The notes under the pieces were generated by a model. That model was given only the letters and a program-made list of their open reading frames with translations. It was not told where the DNA came from and did no database searches. Made by a program: the position numbers and the translations under genes. A stretch of 64,000 bases of DNA from positions 267,226-331,225 of the forward strand of contig JADFXG010000002.1 of the NCBI GenBank assembly GCA_015233895.1, given 5' to 3'. Source of the stretch: Nitrospirota bacterium (GTDB taxonomy: Bacteria > Nitrospirota > Thermodesulfovibrionia > Thermodesulfovibrionales > Magnetobacteriaceae). Positions 1 through 9,793 of the stretch are shown piece after piece (the stretch's first letter is position 1; the number at the start of each line of letters is the position of its first letter).

Positions 1-618
1 GTGGGCTATTAATGAGATCGTAAGTACTATAATGAAACCTGCAGCAAATGTTTTTATTTTGATGTTCTTCACAGTTATACCAGATGTCGTATTGATTTCG
101 TTACCGTGCTTTGTCTGAATGTCAATCAGCTTATTTAGGGCCTCGACGCTTCCAGCTCCGGAAATGAGGATTGTTTTTGCTCGAAACGCTGCAGCATCCT
201 CAGTTTTTCCTGCCTCCATCAGTTCAAACCATTTAGGACGTGCCTCTTTGTACTGCCCAAAGATGTCGTTCATTGCTTGCAGGGCGGATTTAGCTTCGTC
301 TGTTAGTTTTGTGCCGGAGTAGAGTTTTAGATTCTCATCCATAAGGTTATACCATTTTGGACTCTCCGCTATTATCTTTTTTCTGCTCTCACGGTCAGGC
401 ACGGCTAAGTACTGAGAAATGCCAAAACGAAGACGCCACATAGCGTCCTGGGCAGCGGCAAGGTATCGCGTAGCCAGCACACTGTCCTTGTGCATATCGT
501 TAACAATTGATGACAGAGTAGAAACACTCATAAAAGCTATAAAGACCATCAATGTTGTAAAAACAACTACCATCACTGCTAATAATAACATCTTTGCCTT
601 AACGGTCATGTCCTTCAT
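1..618 (-). CDS. Methyl-accepting chemotaxis protein, N-terminal part (runs off window)
   Basis: The first 206 codons are visible and read open to base 1, so the signalling half lies outside the window. The start ATG at 618 has an AGGAG Shine-Dalgarno 8 bases upstream. Residues about 8-30 form a hydrophobic membrane segment after a short basic cytoplasmic start. Residues about 35-185 are a helical extracytoplasmic stretch typical of four-helix-bundle chemoreceptor sensors, and a second membrane segment begins near residue 190. It lies 46 bases downstream of another chemoreceptor in the same direction, and probably feeds the CheA-CheW array through its missing C-terminal domain. The identification rests on topology and context because no signalling domain is visible. 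Confidence 0.8.
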   Translation of the reverse strand, partial: MKDMTVKAKMLLLAVMVVVFTTLMVFIAFMSVSTLSSIVNDMHKDSVLATRYLAAAQDAMWRLRFGISQYLAVPDRESRKKIIAESPKWYNLMDENLKLYSGTKLTDEAKSALQAMNDIFGQYKEARPKWFELMEAGKTEDAAAFRAKTILISGAGSVEALNKLIDIQTKHGNEINTTSGITVKNIKIKTFAAGFIIVLTISLIAH

Positions 619-664
619 TAGTTTCTCCTTTTTTTTAATATCAAATCCTAACAGCCATCTGGGT

Positions 665-2353
665 CTAATATTTTTCAAACTCCGAGTCATCTGAAGAACC
701 TCTGGGGTTATCAGAAAGATCAATTGAGCTTGGTTTCGCAACCAGTTTGTGAACAGCCGCTCTTGGCTCATGAGTCAGGCGCTGTGTGACAGCCGCTGGT
801 TTCTGAGATTGTGGTTTTCCCATGCCTGATTGAGCGCTTCTTACAGCATGTGTGCTCTCTGAGCCGGTTCTGAAAAACGATATTGTGTTTTGTAGTTGCT
901 CAGCTTGATGTGTCAGCTCCTCAGAGGTTGATGCCATCTCCTCAGAGGCTGAGGCATTTTGCTGAATCACCTGATCAAGTTGTATTATTGCTTTGTTTAT
1001 CTGTTCGGCGCCTGAGTTTTGTTCATTACTTGCCGCACTGATTTCCTGAACCAGCTCTGCCGTCTTTTGAATATCAGGTACTAATTGTTTAAGCATAGTG
1101 CCTGCTTTTTCCGAGACTGTTACCGTATTTGATGACAGGGTACTGATTTCACCGGCTGCTTTTTGGCTTCTTTCCGCAAGTTTTCTTACTTCTGAGGCCA
1201 CAACCGCAAAACCCTTACCGTGCTCTCCGGCACGGGCGGCTTCAATAGCAGCGTTAAGCGCTAAGAGGTTGGTTTGTCTTGCAATTTCTTCTATAATTGA
1301 GATTTTGCTTGCAATTTCTCTCATAGCAGTAACTGCCTCATCCACGGCTTTTCCGCTTTCTTGTGCGTCTTGAGCTGCTTTAGCAGACATCCGCTCTGTT
1401 TGGTGGGAGTTATCAGCATTTTGCTTAATATTAGAAGCCATCTCCTGCATTGATGAGGATACCTCCTCAACTGCTGCCGCCTGTTCGGTAGCGCCCTCGG
1501 AAAGTTGCTGAGCGCTTGAGTTTAACTCTCCGCTGCCGGTTGTTACTTGTCCTGAGGCCTGCCTTATATCACACACGATGTTTTTTAACTTTTCAAGCAA
1601 TGTTTTCATTGCTAAACAAAGCTCTCCTGTCTCGTCTTTTGATGTAACTTTAATATCCATTGTTAGATCACCTTGTGTCATCTGATTAGATATATCCACG
1701 GCTATTTTTAAAGGAATGGTAATGCTGCGGCTAATCCAAATAGTGACTATAATGCAAATAACTAAAATAATCGCTATAATCAGCAATACGTTTACAAGTG
1801 TCGAATCTAATACATTTACGATACCGTATGTTTTTTCCTTGATTTCTGTAACCTGTTCATCCCTGAAGCCTCCGGATTTTTTTTGTAGCTCGTCGGATAT
1901 TTTATCAAAATCCTCCATTATTTTGTTTCCGGCATCTATTCCCTGATTAACGTAGGCAGCTGCCATCTTCTTACCCAAATCATAGTAGCGGGTAAATAAA
2001 TCTTTTAATTCCTCCATTTTCTTTTGTGACTTAGTATTACCTTCAGCTCTGTACATCCCAATGACTTTATCTATATCTTCATTAAACTTTGTTGCCGACT
2101 CTTGTGCATCCTTATAACCGTCTGCATTATGTGTTGCAGATACATCTGTTAAAAATTGCTGTACCTGAGTTATGTTTAAAACCATATCGTCAGCAATAAG
2201 AGCATACGGCAGACTCTCGTCTTTGACTTGTGTGACGTTTTGTTTTATCTTATTGAATCCAATATAAACGCCTCCGGCTATGACTAATATAAGCAGCATA
2301 ACTATGCCAAAAGCACCGCCTATTCTTTTTGCAATTTTTAAATTTTTAAACAT
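665..2353 (-). CDS. Methyl-accepting chemotaxis protein
   Basis: Transmembrane chemoreceptor of about 562 residues. It has a membrane segment near residues 12-32, a helical sensor region, a second membrane segment near 185-205, a HAMP domain, and a long coiled-coil signalling domain with the highly conserved hairpin tip ([20 protein letters not shown]). The chosen start, ATG at 2353, has GGAG 8 bases upstream; an earlier in-frame ATG at 2383 lacks a site. The C-terminus ends in EFEKY, which fits the x-aromatic-x-x-aromatic pattern of CheR/CheB tether peptides. Its signalling domain is almost the same protein as that of the receptor at 3048-4751, while the sensor halves differ, so the two report different stimuli to one array. 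Confidence 0.95.
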   Translation of the reverse strand: MFKNLKIAKRIGGAFGIVMLLILVIAGGVYIGFNKIKQNVTQVKDESLPYALIADDMVLNITQVQQFLTDVSATHNADGYKDAQESATKFNEDIDKVIGMYRAEGNTKSQKKMEELKDLFTRYYDLGKKMAAAYVNQGIDAGNKIMEDFDKISDELQKKSGGFRDEQVTEIKEKTYGIVNVLDSTLVNVLLIIAIILVICIIVTIWISRSITIPLKIAVDISNQMTQGDLTMDIKVTSKDETGELCLAMKTLLEKLKNIVCDIRQASGQVTTGSGELNSSAQQLSEGATEQAAAVEEVSSSMQEMASNIKQNADNSHQTERMSAKAAQDAQESGKAVDEAVTAMREIASKISIIEEIARQTNLLALNAAIEAARAGEHGKGFAVVASEVRKLAERSQKAAGEISTLSSNTVTVSEKAGTMLKQLVPDIQKTAELVQEISAASNEQNSGAEQINKAIIQLDQVIQQNASASEEMASTSEELTHQAEQLQNTISFFRTGSESTHAVRSAQSGMGKPQSQKPAAVTQRLTHEPRAAVHKLVAKPSSIDLSDNPRGSSDDSEFEKY

Positions 2354-2483
2354 TGTTGCGCTCCTTTGTAATATGGTGTTCATTATTATGTTACAATTTT
2401 TTGTAGTATAAACTCAAATTGCGCTAACGGCTGAAAAAAAAAGACGGGAATGAAAAAAAACCTCTTTTTACCATTCTGTGCTG

Positions 2484-2505
2484 CCTGGGGTTTTTAACCC
2501 CCAGG
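2484..2505 (-). terminator. GC-rich hairpin between cheW and the downstream chemoreceptor
   Basis: CCTGGGG and CCCCAGG arms enclose a short T/A-rich loop about 45 bases after the cheW stop. On the minus strand no U-run follows immediately, although a T-tract lies about 20 bases further on. It may be an attenuator or a weak terminator dividing the chemotaxis operon. Confidence 0.35.
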
Positions 2506-2547
2506 AATCCTATTCTTTGTTTGCGGAATTAACTAAAAGGCATTATG

Positions 2548-3027
2548 TTAGACTAAAGAGATGGCCTCCAGGTCTTTTGTCAAAAATATTCTGTCAATCT
2601 CTAAAATTATAATAAACACTTCATCTCTTTTGCCCATTCCTTTGATAAATTCGGTATCCAGCTTTACACCTATGCTTGGAGCTGGTTCAATACTCTCCGG
2701 TTCAAGCTCTATTACCTCTTCTACGGAGTCAACCAGAGCGCCAAGAATGATATTGTCGTTTTCAACCTTGACCTCCACTATTATGACGCACGTGTTGACA
2801 GTCTTTTCACCCTTAGTCATTCCAAACTTTATACGCATATCAACAACCGGCACCACGTTGCCCCTGATATTGATGACCCCTATGATGTAGTGCGGCATTT
2901 TGGGTACTGTTGTAACTGATGTAAATTCAAGCACCTCACGCACTTTGGAAATATCAATAGCAAACACCTCGCCATCGAGATTAAACGTTAAGTACTGTGT
3001 TGTCTCAGTAACCGATGCTACTGCCAT
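2548..3027 (-). CDS. cheW: Chemotaxis adaptor protein CheW
   Basis: A 159-residue single-domain CheW, close to the usual length. It couples chemoreceptors to the histidine kinase CheA in the cytoplasm. The sequence shows the typical opening with YLTFNLDGEVFAIDISKVRE, the central P-x-M-P-x-x-I-x-G-V-I-N-I-R-G block and the V-V-D-M-R strand. It lies 20 bases downstream of one chemoreceptor gene and upstream of two more, all on the minus strand. No cheA, cheY, cheR or cheB is in the window, so the rest of the pathway must be encoded elsewhere. The start is supported by GGAGG 6 bases upstream. Confidence 0.96.
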   Translation of the reverse strand: MAVASVTETTQYLTFNLDGEVFAIDISKVREVLEFTSVTTVPKMPHYIIGVINIRGNVVPVVDMRIKFGMTKGEKTVNTCVIIVEVKVENDNIILGALVDSVEEVIELEPESIEPAPSIGVKLDTEFIKGMGKRDEVFIIILEIDRIFLTKDLEAISLV

Positions 3028-3047
3028 GTTTTACCTCCATCTGCGGC

Positions 3048-4751
3048 TTAATATTTTTCAAACTCTGAGTCATCTGAAGAGGACCCCCTGTGCCCGTCAT
3101 CGAGATCTATTGACCTTGCTTTAGGTGTTGTTTTATGTACAGCCGCTCTTGGCTCATGAGTCAGGCGCTGCGGAGCAGCCGCTAGTTTCTTAGGTTGTGG
3201 TCTGGCTGTGCTGGGTTTAGATCTTCTTGCGGTAGACATACCATCTGAGCTGGTTCTGAAAAATGATATAGCATCTTGCAGTTGCTGTGCCTGAGATGTC
3301 AGCTCCTCAGAGGTTGAGGCCATCTCCTCAGAGGCTGAGGCGTTTTGTTGAATTACCTGGTCAAGCTGTGTTATAGCCTTGTTTATCTGCTCAGCGCCTA
3401 TATTTTGTTCATTACTTGCCGCACTGATTTCCTGAACCAACTCTGCCGTTCTTTGTATGTCCGGCACTAACTGTTTAAGCATAGTGCCTGCTTTTTCAGA
3501 GACCGTTACTGTTGTAGATGACAAAGTGCTGATTTCACCGGCTGCTTTTTGGCTGCGTTCAGCAAGTTTTCTAACTTCTGAGGCCACAACGGCAAAACCT
3601 TTACCGTGCTCTCCGGCACGTGCTGCCTCAATGGCAGCGTTAAGTGCAAGAAGGTTAGTCTGGCGTGCGATTTCCTCTATAATGGATATTTTACTTGCAA
3701 TTTCTCTCATTGCCGTTACTGCCTCATCGACGGCCTTTCCGCTCTCCTGCGCATCCTGAGCTGCTTTTGCCGCCATACGCTCCGTCTGCTGGGAATTATC
3801 GGCGTTTTGTTTGATGTTGGACGCCATCTCCTCCATTGACGAGGATACCTCCTCAACTGAGGCCGCCTGCTCTGTGGCTCCCTGTGAAATCACCTGAGCC
3901 GTGCTGCTTAGTTCCATACTGCCAGAGGAGACGTTATCTGAAGATACATTTACCTCTCCCACTATGCTTGTTAATTTTTCAAGCATGTTTTTCATAGCTA
4001 AAAAAATGCCGGTTTCTTTTTTACCTGACTCTAACCTGATTGTAAGGTCTCCGCCAGCAATGCTTTCAGCTATGCTCATAATGTAGTTGGGCTCTCCTCC
4101 CAACTGCTTTAGTAATGTCATAGTTATCCACAGAGCTATCACCACTGCAAAGACTATTGCTATGACAGATAAAAATATGATCATTGTGCGGGCAGATTTA
4201 TAAGCATCCTCGGCCAGCTTAGATTTTTTATCCATACCATCTTCCTGGTGTTTTTTTAACTTTTCAATGGCATCGAAATAGGTGTTCTGCAATGCTCTTA
4301 CCTTCGTTAAAAGAAACTCTTTTGCTTCGGCCTGCTTGCCATCAGCCGCAAGTTTTAGAAATTCGTCCTGGCTAAGAACATAAGGAGTCCTTGCATCAAT
4401 TATGGCCTTTAGTCCCGCCTTGCCAGTTTCGCTTTTGACAAGTGGGGTAAGTTTGTCTAAATCAGAGGTGATTTTTTTTCTTGCCTCCTGAACTCTATCC
4501 ACCTCTTTCTGTATCTCTTCCTTTTTTTCCAGTAACAGCGTATTACGCATAGCACGTGCTATCAGATTTATTTGAGCAAGCCAGTCGTTGCAATACGCTA
4601 CCTTCGGATATTCCACTTTGACTATCTGAGACATCTCATCGTTAAGTTCAGCAAGCCTGCTTACGCCCATAATAGCTACCACTAAGAGCAAAACTACAAC
4701 GATACCAAAAGCAAGCGCTAACCGTGTGCCAGTTTTCATGTTCTGAAGCAT
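3048..4751 (-). CDS. Methyl-accepting chemotaxis protein
   Basis: A 567-residue chemoreceptor that opens the chemotaxis transcription unit. Membrane segments lie near residues 10-30 and 190-212 and bracket a four-helix-bundle-type sensor. HAMP follows, then the MCP signalling domain. The tail is a Lys/Pro/Ser-rich linker ending in SDDSEFEKY, the same as the receptor at 665-2353. A GGAGG site sits just before the ATG at 4751. The signalling domains of the two receptors match at nearly every residue but differ at many third codon positions, so this is old duplication under strong selection and not a fresh copy. Confidence 0.95.
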   Translation of the reverse strand: MLQNMKTGTRLALAFGIVVVLLLVVAIMGVSRLAELNDEMSQIVKVEYPKVAYCNDWLAQINLIARAMRNTLLLEKKEEIQKEVDRVQEARKKITSDLDKLTPLVKSETGKAGLKAIIDARTPYVLSQDEFLKLAADGKQAEAKEFLLTKVRALQNTYFDAIEKLKKHQEDGMDKKSKLAEDAYKSARTMIIFLSVIAIVFAVVIALWITMTLLKQLGGEPNYIMSIAESIAGGDLTIRLESGKKETGIFLAMKNMLEKLTSIVGEVNVSSDNVSSGSMELSSTAQVISQGATEQAASVEEVSSSMEEMASNIKQNADNSQQTERMAAKAAQDAQESGKAVDEAVTAMREIASKISIIEEIARQTNLLALNAAIEAARAGEHGKGFAVVASEVRKLAERSQKAAGEISTLSSTTVTVSEKAGTMLKQLVPDIQRTAELVQEISAASNEQNIGAEQINKAITQLDQVIQQNASASEEMASTSEELTSQAQQLQDAISFFRTSSDGMSTARRSKPSTARPQPKKLAAAPQRLTHEPRAAVHKTTPKARSIDLDDGHRGSSSDDSEFEKY

Positions 4752-4858
4752 CTTTATCCTCCATCAAGTCTTGTTTTATTTGATTTTTTCTATTTTACTT
4801 AAACGCGCAAACATCCGGGCTGTTAATGCACGTATAACCATCCTGTGTAAACACAATA

Positions 4859-4872
4859 CAAGTGTACACTTG
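4859..4872. promoter_or_regulatory. Perfect 14-bp palindrome upstream of the chemoreceptor-cheW operon
   Basis: CAAGTGTACACTTG is a perfect palindrome about 108 bases before the first chemoreceptor start, inside the 310-base gap 4752-5061 between that gene and recJ. It could be a dimeric repressor or activator site; no regulator is known. The same gap holds an 8-bp inverted repeat (AACAGGCC/GGCCTGTT, 4913-4942) that may end the recJ transcript but has no U-tract. I see no gene in this gap. Confidence 0.35.
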
Positions 4873-5061
4873 AGAAAAAAAAAAGTCAATAGCCGGTTAG
4901 TGGTAATTGTGAAACAGGCCATGCAGGGGGGCACGGCCTGTTCTTTGAGGAGGTGTGAAGTAAAGGAGAAATTTAATCATATCACACCATTTTGCGTTTG
5001 TCAAGTTTTTTTACAATCTATGTGATTTTTAATCATAGAAGAAAGAATTACAAACCTTTTT

Positions 5062-6777
5062 CTATACTACGGCACTTTTTCTGATAGCTTTTATATTTAA
5101 TTGCAGGGTCCTAGAGCCGTTAAATTCATTTAAGGTTGGAGTGACAACGGCATCCACTCTGCCGGTGCCTAATACCATAGGGAGGTGATCGCCTAAGTCA
5201 AACCCGATAGCGTCAAATTGCATGCCTTTGTCGCCAAGTTTTAATTTCAGATGATTTTTCCCCACTATTTTGGGTGAATATGGGGTAAGGCCTCTGATAC
5301 CAAAAAAAGGCTCCGGATTCCCATAACCATAAGGAGCAAGCATAGAGAGTTCGTTAAGAAGTTTAAAGTTAATATCCTTAATAGAGCAGTCGGCATCTAT
5401 CATTATCATAGACTGTGAAGCGGAATCAGACGATGTCCGCTTTATGGCTTCATTCAGAGCAATAATAAATTGCGGTATCATATCCAGTTTTAGTTTAAGT
5501 CCAGCCGCCTGTTTGTGCCCTCCAAACTGCATTAAGTACTGAGAACATTCAGAGAGGACTTTGTGTATATCAACCTCCGGCACTCCTCGTGCTGAGCCCT
5601 TTGCTACTGTATCCTTAACAGTCAGCACAAATGCAGGCACACCAAACTTATCAACAAGCTTAGAGGCTACAATGCCAAGCACTCCCTCATGCCAATCCTC
5701 ATCATAAATCACAATCGCTCTGTCAAATCCCTCAATCTCTATCTGATTAATGGCAGAGTCAAACACTCCCTCCTCAATCCGTTGACGCCTGAAGTTCAGG
5801 GCATCAAGATTTCCAGCTATCCGTTTGGCATCTGTTTCAGAATCGGTTAAAAAAAGCTCAACAACCTCGGAGGCATCAGCCATACGCCCTGCCGCATTTA
5901 TCCGGGGAATCGCCGTGTAAGACAACAACTCAACGTCTATCGTTCTGTTGGCAGATGCCGCTATTTCAAAAAGTGCCTTAAGCCCGGGCCTTTTACCAGC
6001 CGCCATCACCTTTATCCCATCTTTGACTATAAGCCTGTTTTCACCGACAAGCGGCGCCACATCTGCCACTGTCCCAATCGTTGCCAAATCAAGAAGGTCT
6101 GCCACATCAACAATGTCAGAGCGGTTAAGAGCCATCGAAAGCATAAGCGCCACACCTGCTCCGGTAAGCTGTGAGTGCGGATTATCACAGGCCATAATTG
6201 CAGGGTCTATCACTGAAAAAGCAGCCGGTAGCACAGGCTGCCCTGATAATTCATCAAAAGCAGGCTTATGATGGTCTGTGATTATAACGTCTATACTGTA
6301 TCTCAACGCGCTGTCAACCGCTTCAAATGAGGATATTCCGCAGTCAACCGTCACAATCAAAGAGCAGCCGCTCTCCCGCGCCAGCTCAACCGCTGCCGTA
6401 TGAAAACCATAGCCGTGCACAAATCTGCTTGGGATAAAATATCTGACCGCACATCCAAGTCTCCGCAGGGTTTCAATCATAATTGCCGCAGCCGATGTAC
6501 CATCAGCATCATAATCACCGTGCACAAATATGGTCTCAGAGCGCTTTACTGCAAGGTTTATTCGCTCTACAGCCCTGTCCATACCTGAAAGCATATACGG
6601 GTCTGCTAATAAGCTGACTGTGGAATCAAAAAAACTCCTCGCTTTTTCAGGAGTTTTTATATCCCGGTTTATTAAAATCTGCGACAGAATTGTTGAAACA
6701 TTGAGCGACTTTGCAAGATAATCCACAAACTCGCTGTTTGTGCGAGCAAGTAGCCATTTTTTGTCCAAACGTGCCAT
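5062..6777 (-). CDS. recJ: Single-stranded-DNA-specific exonuclease RecJ
   Basis: A 571-residue DHH-family 5'-3' exonuclease acting in recombination, mismatch and base-excision repair. Visible motifs are DYDAD (about residues 88-92), VTVDCGIS (about 143-150) and TDHH (about 167-170), which supply the Mn-binding aspartates and histidines. DHHA1 follows with a GGHKQAAG motif, then a C-terminal OB-fold region. Length is normal for the family. It lies 8 bases after secF, so it is the last gene of the yajC-secD-secF-recJ unit, an arrangement seen in several phyla. Confidence 0.96.
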   Translation of the reverse strand: MARLDKKWLLARTNSEFVDYLAKSLNVSTILSQILINRDIKTPEKARSFFDSTVSLLADPYMLSGMDRAVERINLAVKRSETIFVHGDYDADGTSAAAIMIETLRRLGCAVRYFIPSRFVHGYGFHTAAVELARESGCSLIVTVDCGISSFEAVDSALRYSIDVIITDHHKPAFDELSGQPVLPAAFSVIDPAIMACDNPHSQLTGAGVALMLSMALNRSDIVDVADLLDLATIGTVADVAPLVGENRLIVKDGIKVMAAGKRPGLKALFEIAASANRTIDVELLSYTAIPRINAAGRMADASEVVELFLTDSETDAKRIAGNLDALNFRRQRIEEGVFDSAINQIEIEGFDRAIVIYDEDWHEGVLGIVASKLVDKFGVPAFVLTVKDTVAKGSARGVPEVDIHKVLSECSQYLMQFGGHKQAAGLKLKLDMIPQFIIALNEAIKRTSSDSASQSMIMIDADCSIKDINFKLLNELSMLAPYGYGNPEPFFGIRGLTPYSPKIVGKNHLKLKLGDKGMQFDAIGFDLGDHLPMVLGTGRVDAVVTPTLNEFNGSRTLQLNIKAIRKSAVV

Positions 6778-6785
6778 ATTCGCTT

Positions 6786-7724
6786 CTATTTTTTCACAAG
6801 CTGCTTATCTCCAGCCCAAAGAAGCACAACCGGACTTGCAACAAACACCGAGGAATACGTGCCCACGATTACTCCCATAGCCATTGCTAATGCAAAACTA
6901 TGCAGCACCTCACCACCGAAAAAGTACAGGGCTAATGATGAGAAAAATACAGTAAGAGACGTTATAAGCGTTCTTGAGAGCACCTCGTTTATGCTTTTAT
7001 TTATAACCGTTGTAACAGGCTCTTTAATCATAGCGCGAAGGTTTTCCCTTATTCTGTCAAACACCACAACTGTGTCAGTAAGGGAATAACCGGCTATTGT
7101 TAAGAGCGCCGTCAGAAGAATCAGGTTAATCTCATATCCCATAACATAAAACACGCCAAGCACTGCCAGTACATCGTGAAAAGTGGCAAAGGTGGCTCCG
7201 ATGCTGAAGCTGAACTGAAAACGCCAGCCGACATAAATCAGGATTCCCACCACAGAGGCAATAACTGCCCACATAGCATCGGTGCGCAGCCGGCTGCCAA
7301 CTTTTGGACCAATCTCAGAGACCGAATCCACCGTCAGTTTGTTATCTTTAAGCCCTTTGGTCAGTATCTCTATGACTTTATCCGACACTCCGGCTGATGT
7401 TGATGCAGATTTTATGTCAAGAGCTCCGGAGCCTGCTTTTTTAATTACCACCAACACTTTCTTAACTGCGGGGAATTCTTGTAAATCAGCCCCTGTAAGG
7501 CCGCCTTCATCAAGAGCTTTTCTCACATCTGATAATTTCACAGGTTTATCGAACTTTACCTGTACTGCCGTCCCTCCGGCAAAATCAATGCCTAGGTTTG
7601 CCGTCCCACGCACCACAGCTATGATTGCAAGTATGCCCAGTACGGAGAAAACCCCTGATACGGCAAAAGCAATATAGCGTTTTCCCATGAAATCTACGTT
7701 GGTTTTTTTTATAATTTCAATCAT
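6786..7724 (-). CDS. secF: Protein translocase subunit SecF
   Basis: A 312-residue inner-membrane RND-type protein that, with SecD, uses the proton motive force to help exported proteins leave the SecYEG channel. An N-terminal membrane helix (about 18-40) is followed by a small periplasmic domain and five C-terminal helices. The conserved LTDTVVVFDRIRENLR block is present. The start ATG overlaps the end of secD by 4 bases, so the two are translationally coupled. Confidence 0.97.
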   Translation of the reverse strand: MIEIIKKTNVDFMGKRYIAFAVSGVFSVLGILAIIAVVRGTANLGIDFAGGTAVQVKFDKPVKLSDVRKALDEGGLTGADLQEFPAVKKVLVVIKKAGSGALDIKSASTSAGVSDKVIEILTKGLKDNKLTVDSVSEIGPKVGSRLRTDAMWAVIASVVGILIYVGWRFQFSFSIGATFATFHDVLAVLGVFYVMGYEINLILLTALLTIAGYSLTDTVVVFDRIRENLRAMIKEPVTTVINKSINEVLSRTLITSLTVFFSSLALYFFGGEVLHSFALAMAMGVIVGTYSSVFVASPVVLLWAGDKQLVKK

Positions 7725-9343
7725 ATACTTAACTTTTTAACCTCCCTTTCGGCGTTGATGTAATCAAAGACGGCCTTTGTGCCTATGAGCGACGTAAAGA
7801 GATTGATTGCTATACCAATGCTGAGAGTTACGGCAAATCCCTTGATAGGACCAGTGCCGAATTGGTATAAAACCGCAGCCGTTATCAAAGTGGTAACGTG
7901 AGAGTCAACAATGGTTAAGAATGCTTTATCGTAACCGGAGTCAACCGAGGCACGCGGCGTTTTACCCGCCTTTAACTCATCCCGCATTCGTTCAAACATC
8001 AGCACATTGGTATCCACAGCCATTCCGATAGCCAAAACAATACCGGCAATACCGGGCATAGTCAGTGTGGCATTAAGGGCAGCCATAGCACCCATGAGAA
8101 ACACCATGTTTAAAACAAGTGCCAGATCTGCTATCAGCCCTGAGATTCTATAATAAAAGGCCATAAACCCAGCCACTGCAATAAAGGCGGCGATAGCGGT
8201 AAGTTTACCGGCTGCAATAGAGTCCGTACCCAGTGAGGGGCCTACGGTTATGTTTTGAAGCATGTTAACGGGAGCTGGAAGAGCGCCAGCACGAAGCACT
8301 ATCGCCAAATCCTTGGCCTCATCCATCGAATAAGAACCTGAAATCTGAGCGCTGCCTCCTGATATTTTTTCCTGTATCACAGGGGCCGAATACACGTTAC
8401 CGTCCAGTATTATGGCAAGGCGTTTCTTTACATATTTTCCAGTGATTTCCTCAAATATTTTAGCCCCTTCGGCGTTGAAAGTTAAAGACACATACGGGCT
8501 GTTGTATCTTGTATCAATCTGAACCCTCGCCTCAGATATGTAATTACCGGCCATTGGAGAGTCTTTCTTAAGCAGCAACGGTTTTTTAGTGATCTCTCCG
8601 GTCTCCTTGTTAGTGATTCGCTCAAACAGTATCTCATCACCCTCGGGAATCTTAGCCTTCATCTTACCCATGAGCTCATCCTCTTCAAATGGCTTAATTG
8701 TAGCAGGCAGTTCTGAGGCTGTGGGGGATTCGTCGTCAACGACTTTAAACTCTAATTGTGCGGTTTTACCGATTAGTTCAATGGCTCTTTTTGGCTCTTT
8801 GACTCCCGGCAACTGCACCACTATTTCGCTTTCACCCTGTCTTTGAATAACCGGCTCAGCCACACCAAACTGGTCAATCCGGTTTCTGATTGTTTCAAGA
8901 GCCTGTTCGCAGGCATTGTCTATAATGTATTTGGTTTCCTTTTCCGAAAGGGAATAGACCACAGAGGAACCGGAGTCCCGTGCAGACAGGGTTGGATAGG
9001 CATTTTCGATGGCTTTTCTGATTTCAGGTGTGGCAGTAGCCACGGTTATGTTTTTGCCGTCAAATTTTACATCTGCTTTAAGGTTTTTATTGTCTGAGAG
9101 CCTTTGAATTCCCTGAGAGATTCTGCTGGTAGTTTGTGCGACAGCCTTTTGTCCTTCAACTTCAAACACGAGGTAAAGGCCTCCCTGCAGATCAAGTCCT
9201 AAAATTATGCCTTTATCGGGGGACAGTTTCTTAATTACCGGCGGCAGATCCTTATAAAAAGGCATATTGGGCAGGAGTGCTGAGAGTGTAAGTAGAAGAG
9301 CCAGCCCTATCAGTAAAAACCGCCACTTTACAGATTTTTTCAA
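7721..9343 (-). CDS. secD: Protein translocase subunit SecD
   Basis: A 540-residue partner of SecF. It has an N-terminal membrane helix (about 9-27), a D-L-Q-G-G motif soon after, a large periplasmic region with the P1 fold, and six C-terminal helices including AIGMAVDTNVLMFERMRDE, the conserved motif with the proton-path aspartate. Length is typical of non-enterobacterial SecD proteins. It begins 24 bases after yajC and overlaps secF. Confidence 0.97.
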   Translation of the reverse strand: MKKSVKWRFLLIGLALLLTLSALLPNMPFYKDLPPVIKKLSPDKGIILGLDLQGGLYLVFEVEGQKAVAQTTSRISQGIQRLSDNKNLKADVKFDGKNITVATATPEIRKAIENAYPTLSARDSGSSVVYSLSEKETKYIIDNACEQALETIRNRIDQFGVAEPVIQRQGESEIVVQLPGVKEPKRAIELIGKTAQLEFKVVDDESPTASELPATIKPFEEDELMGKMKAKIPEGDEILFERITNKETGEITKKPLLLKKDSPMAGNYISEARVQIDTRYNSPYVSLTFNAEGAKIFEEITGKYVKKRLAIILDGNVYSAPVIQEKISGGSAQISGSYSMDEAKDLAIVLRAGALPAPVNMLQNITVGPSLGTDSIAAGKLTAIAAFIAVAGFMAFYYRISGLIADLALVLNMVFLMGAMAALNATLTMPGIAGIVLAIGMAVDTNVLMFERMRDELKAGKTPRASVDSGYDKAFLTIVDSHVTTLITAAVLYQFGTGPIKGFAVTLSIGIAINLFTSLIGTKAVFDYINAEREVKKLSI

Positions 9344-9367
9344 TTTTTCCTCCTCAATATATACTCT

Positions 9368-9697
9368 TTAATCACCATCATGAGAACCACGTATGGTTGT
9401 TATAAATGATTTACCAAATTTCACCTTTACGTTTTCAGAGATTTTAAGTGTAACCGTGCTTTCATCAACAGACTCCACAACGGCGTAAATCCCGCCTGTT
9501 GTAATCACCTTATCACCTTTTTTGACGGCCGCAAGCATTTCCCTGTGTGCCTTTGCCTTGGTCTGCTGAGGCCTTATCATTAGAAAGTAAAATATTATAA
9601 AAATCACCATAAGCGGCAGGAAACTCATAAATATGTCAGGAGCTCCAGCCTGTCCACCCTGAGGCGGTTGCCCCATTGCCCACGCTATTGATAACAT
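9368..9697 (-). CDS. yajC: Preprotein translocase accessory protein YajC
   Basis: A 109-residue single-pass membrane protein. The helix near residues 28-44 ends in the diagnostic MIRPQQ motif, followed by a small soluble domain with KKGDKVITTGGIYA. The region before the helix is Gly/Pro/Gln-rich. YajC joins the SecDF complex. It heads the secDF-recJ group and has a strong Shine-Dalgarno (GGAGGTGG) before the ATG. Confidence 0.95.
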   Translation of the reverse strand: MLSIAWAMGQPPQGGQAGAPDIFMSFLPLMVIFIIFYFLMIRPQQTKAKAHREMLAAVKKGDKVITTGGIYAVVESVDESTVTLKISENVKVKFGKSFITTIRGSHDGD

Positions 9698-9793
9698 AAC
9701 TTATCCACCTCCAAAATTTTTAGCTCATATTCTAACTCTTGTCAGTCATATAAAGCAAGAACGTAAAAATAAAAAATACGTTAGCGCTATTTT

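Noticed and set aside
1098..3759. Recent gene conversion between the two complete chemoreceptors
   Set aside because: The signalling domains agree as protein but differ at many synonymous positions, so conservation by selection explains them.
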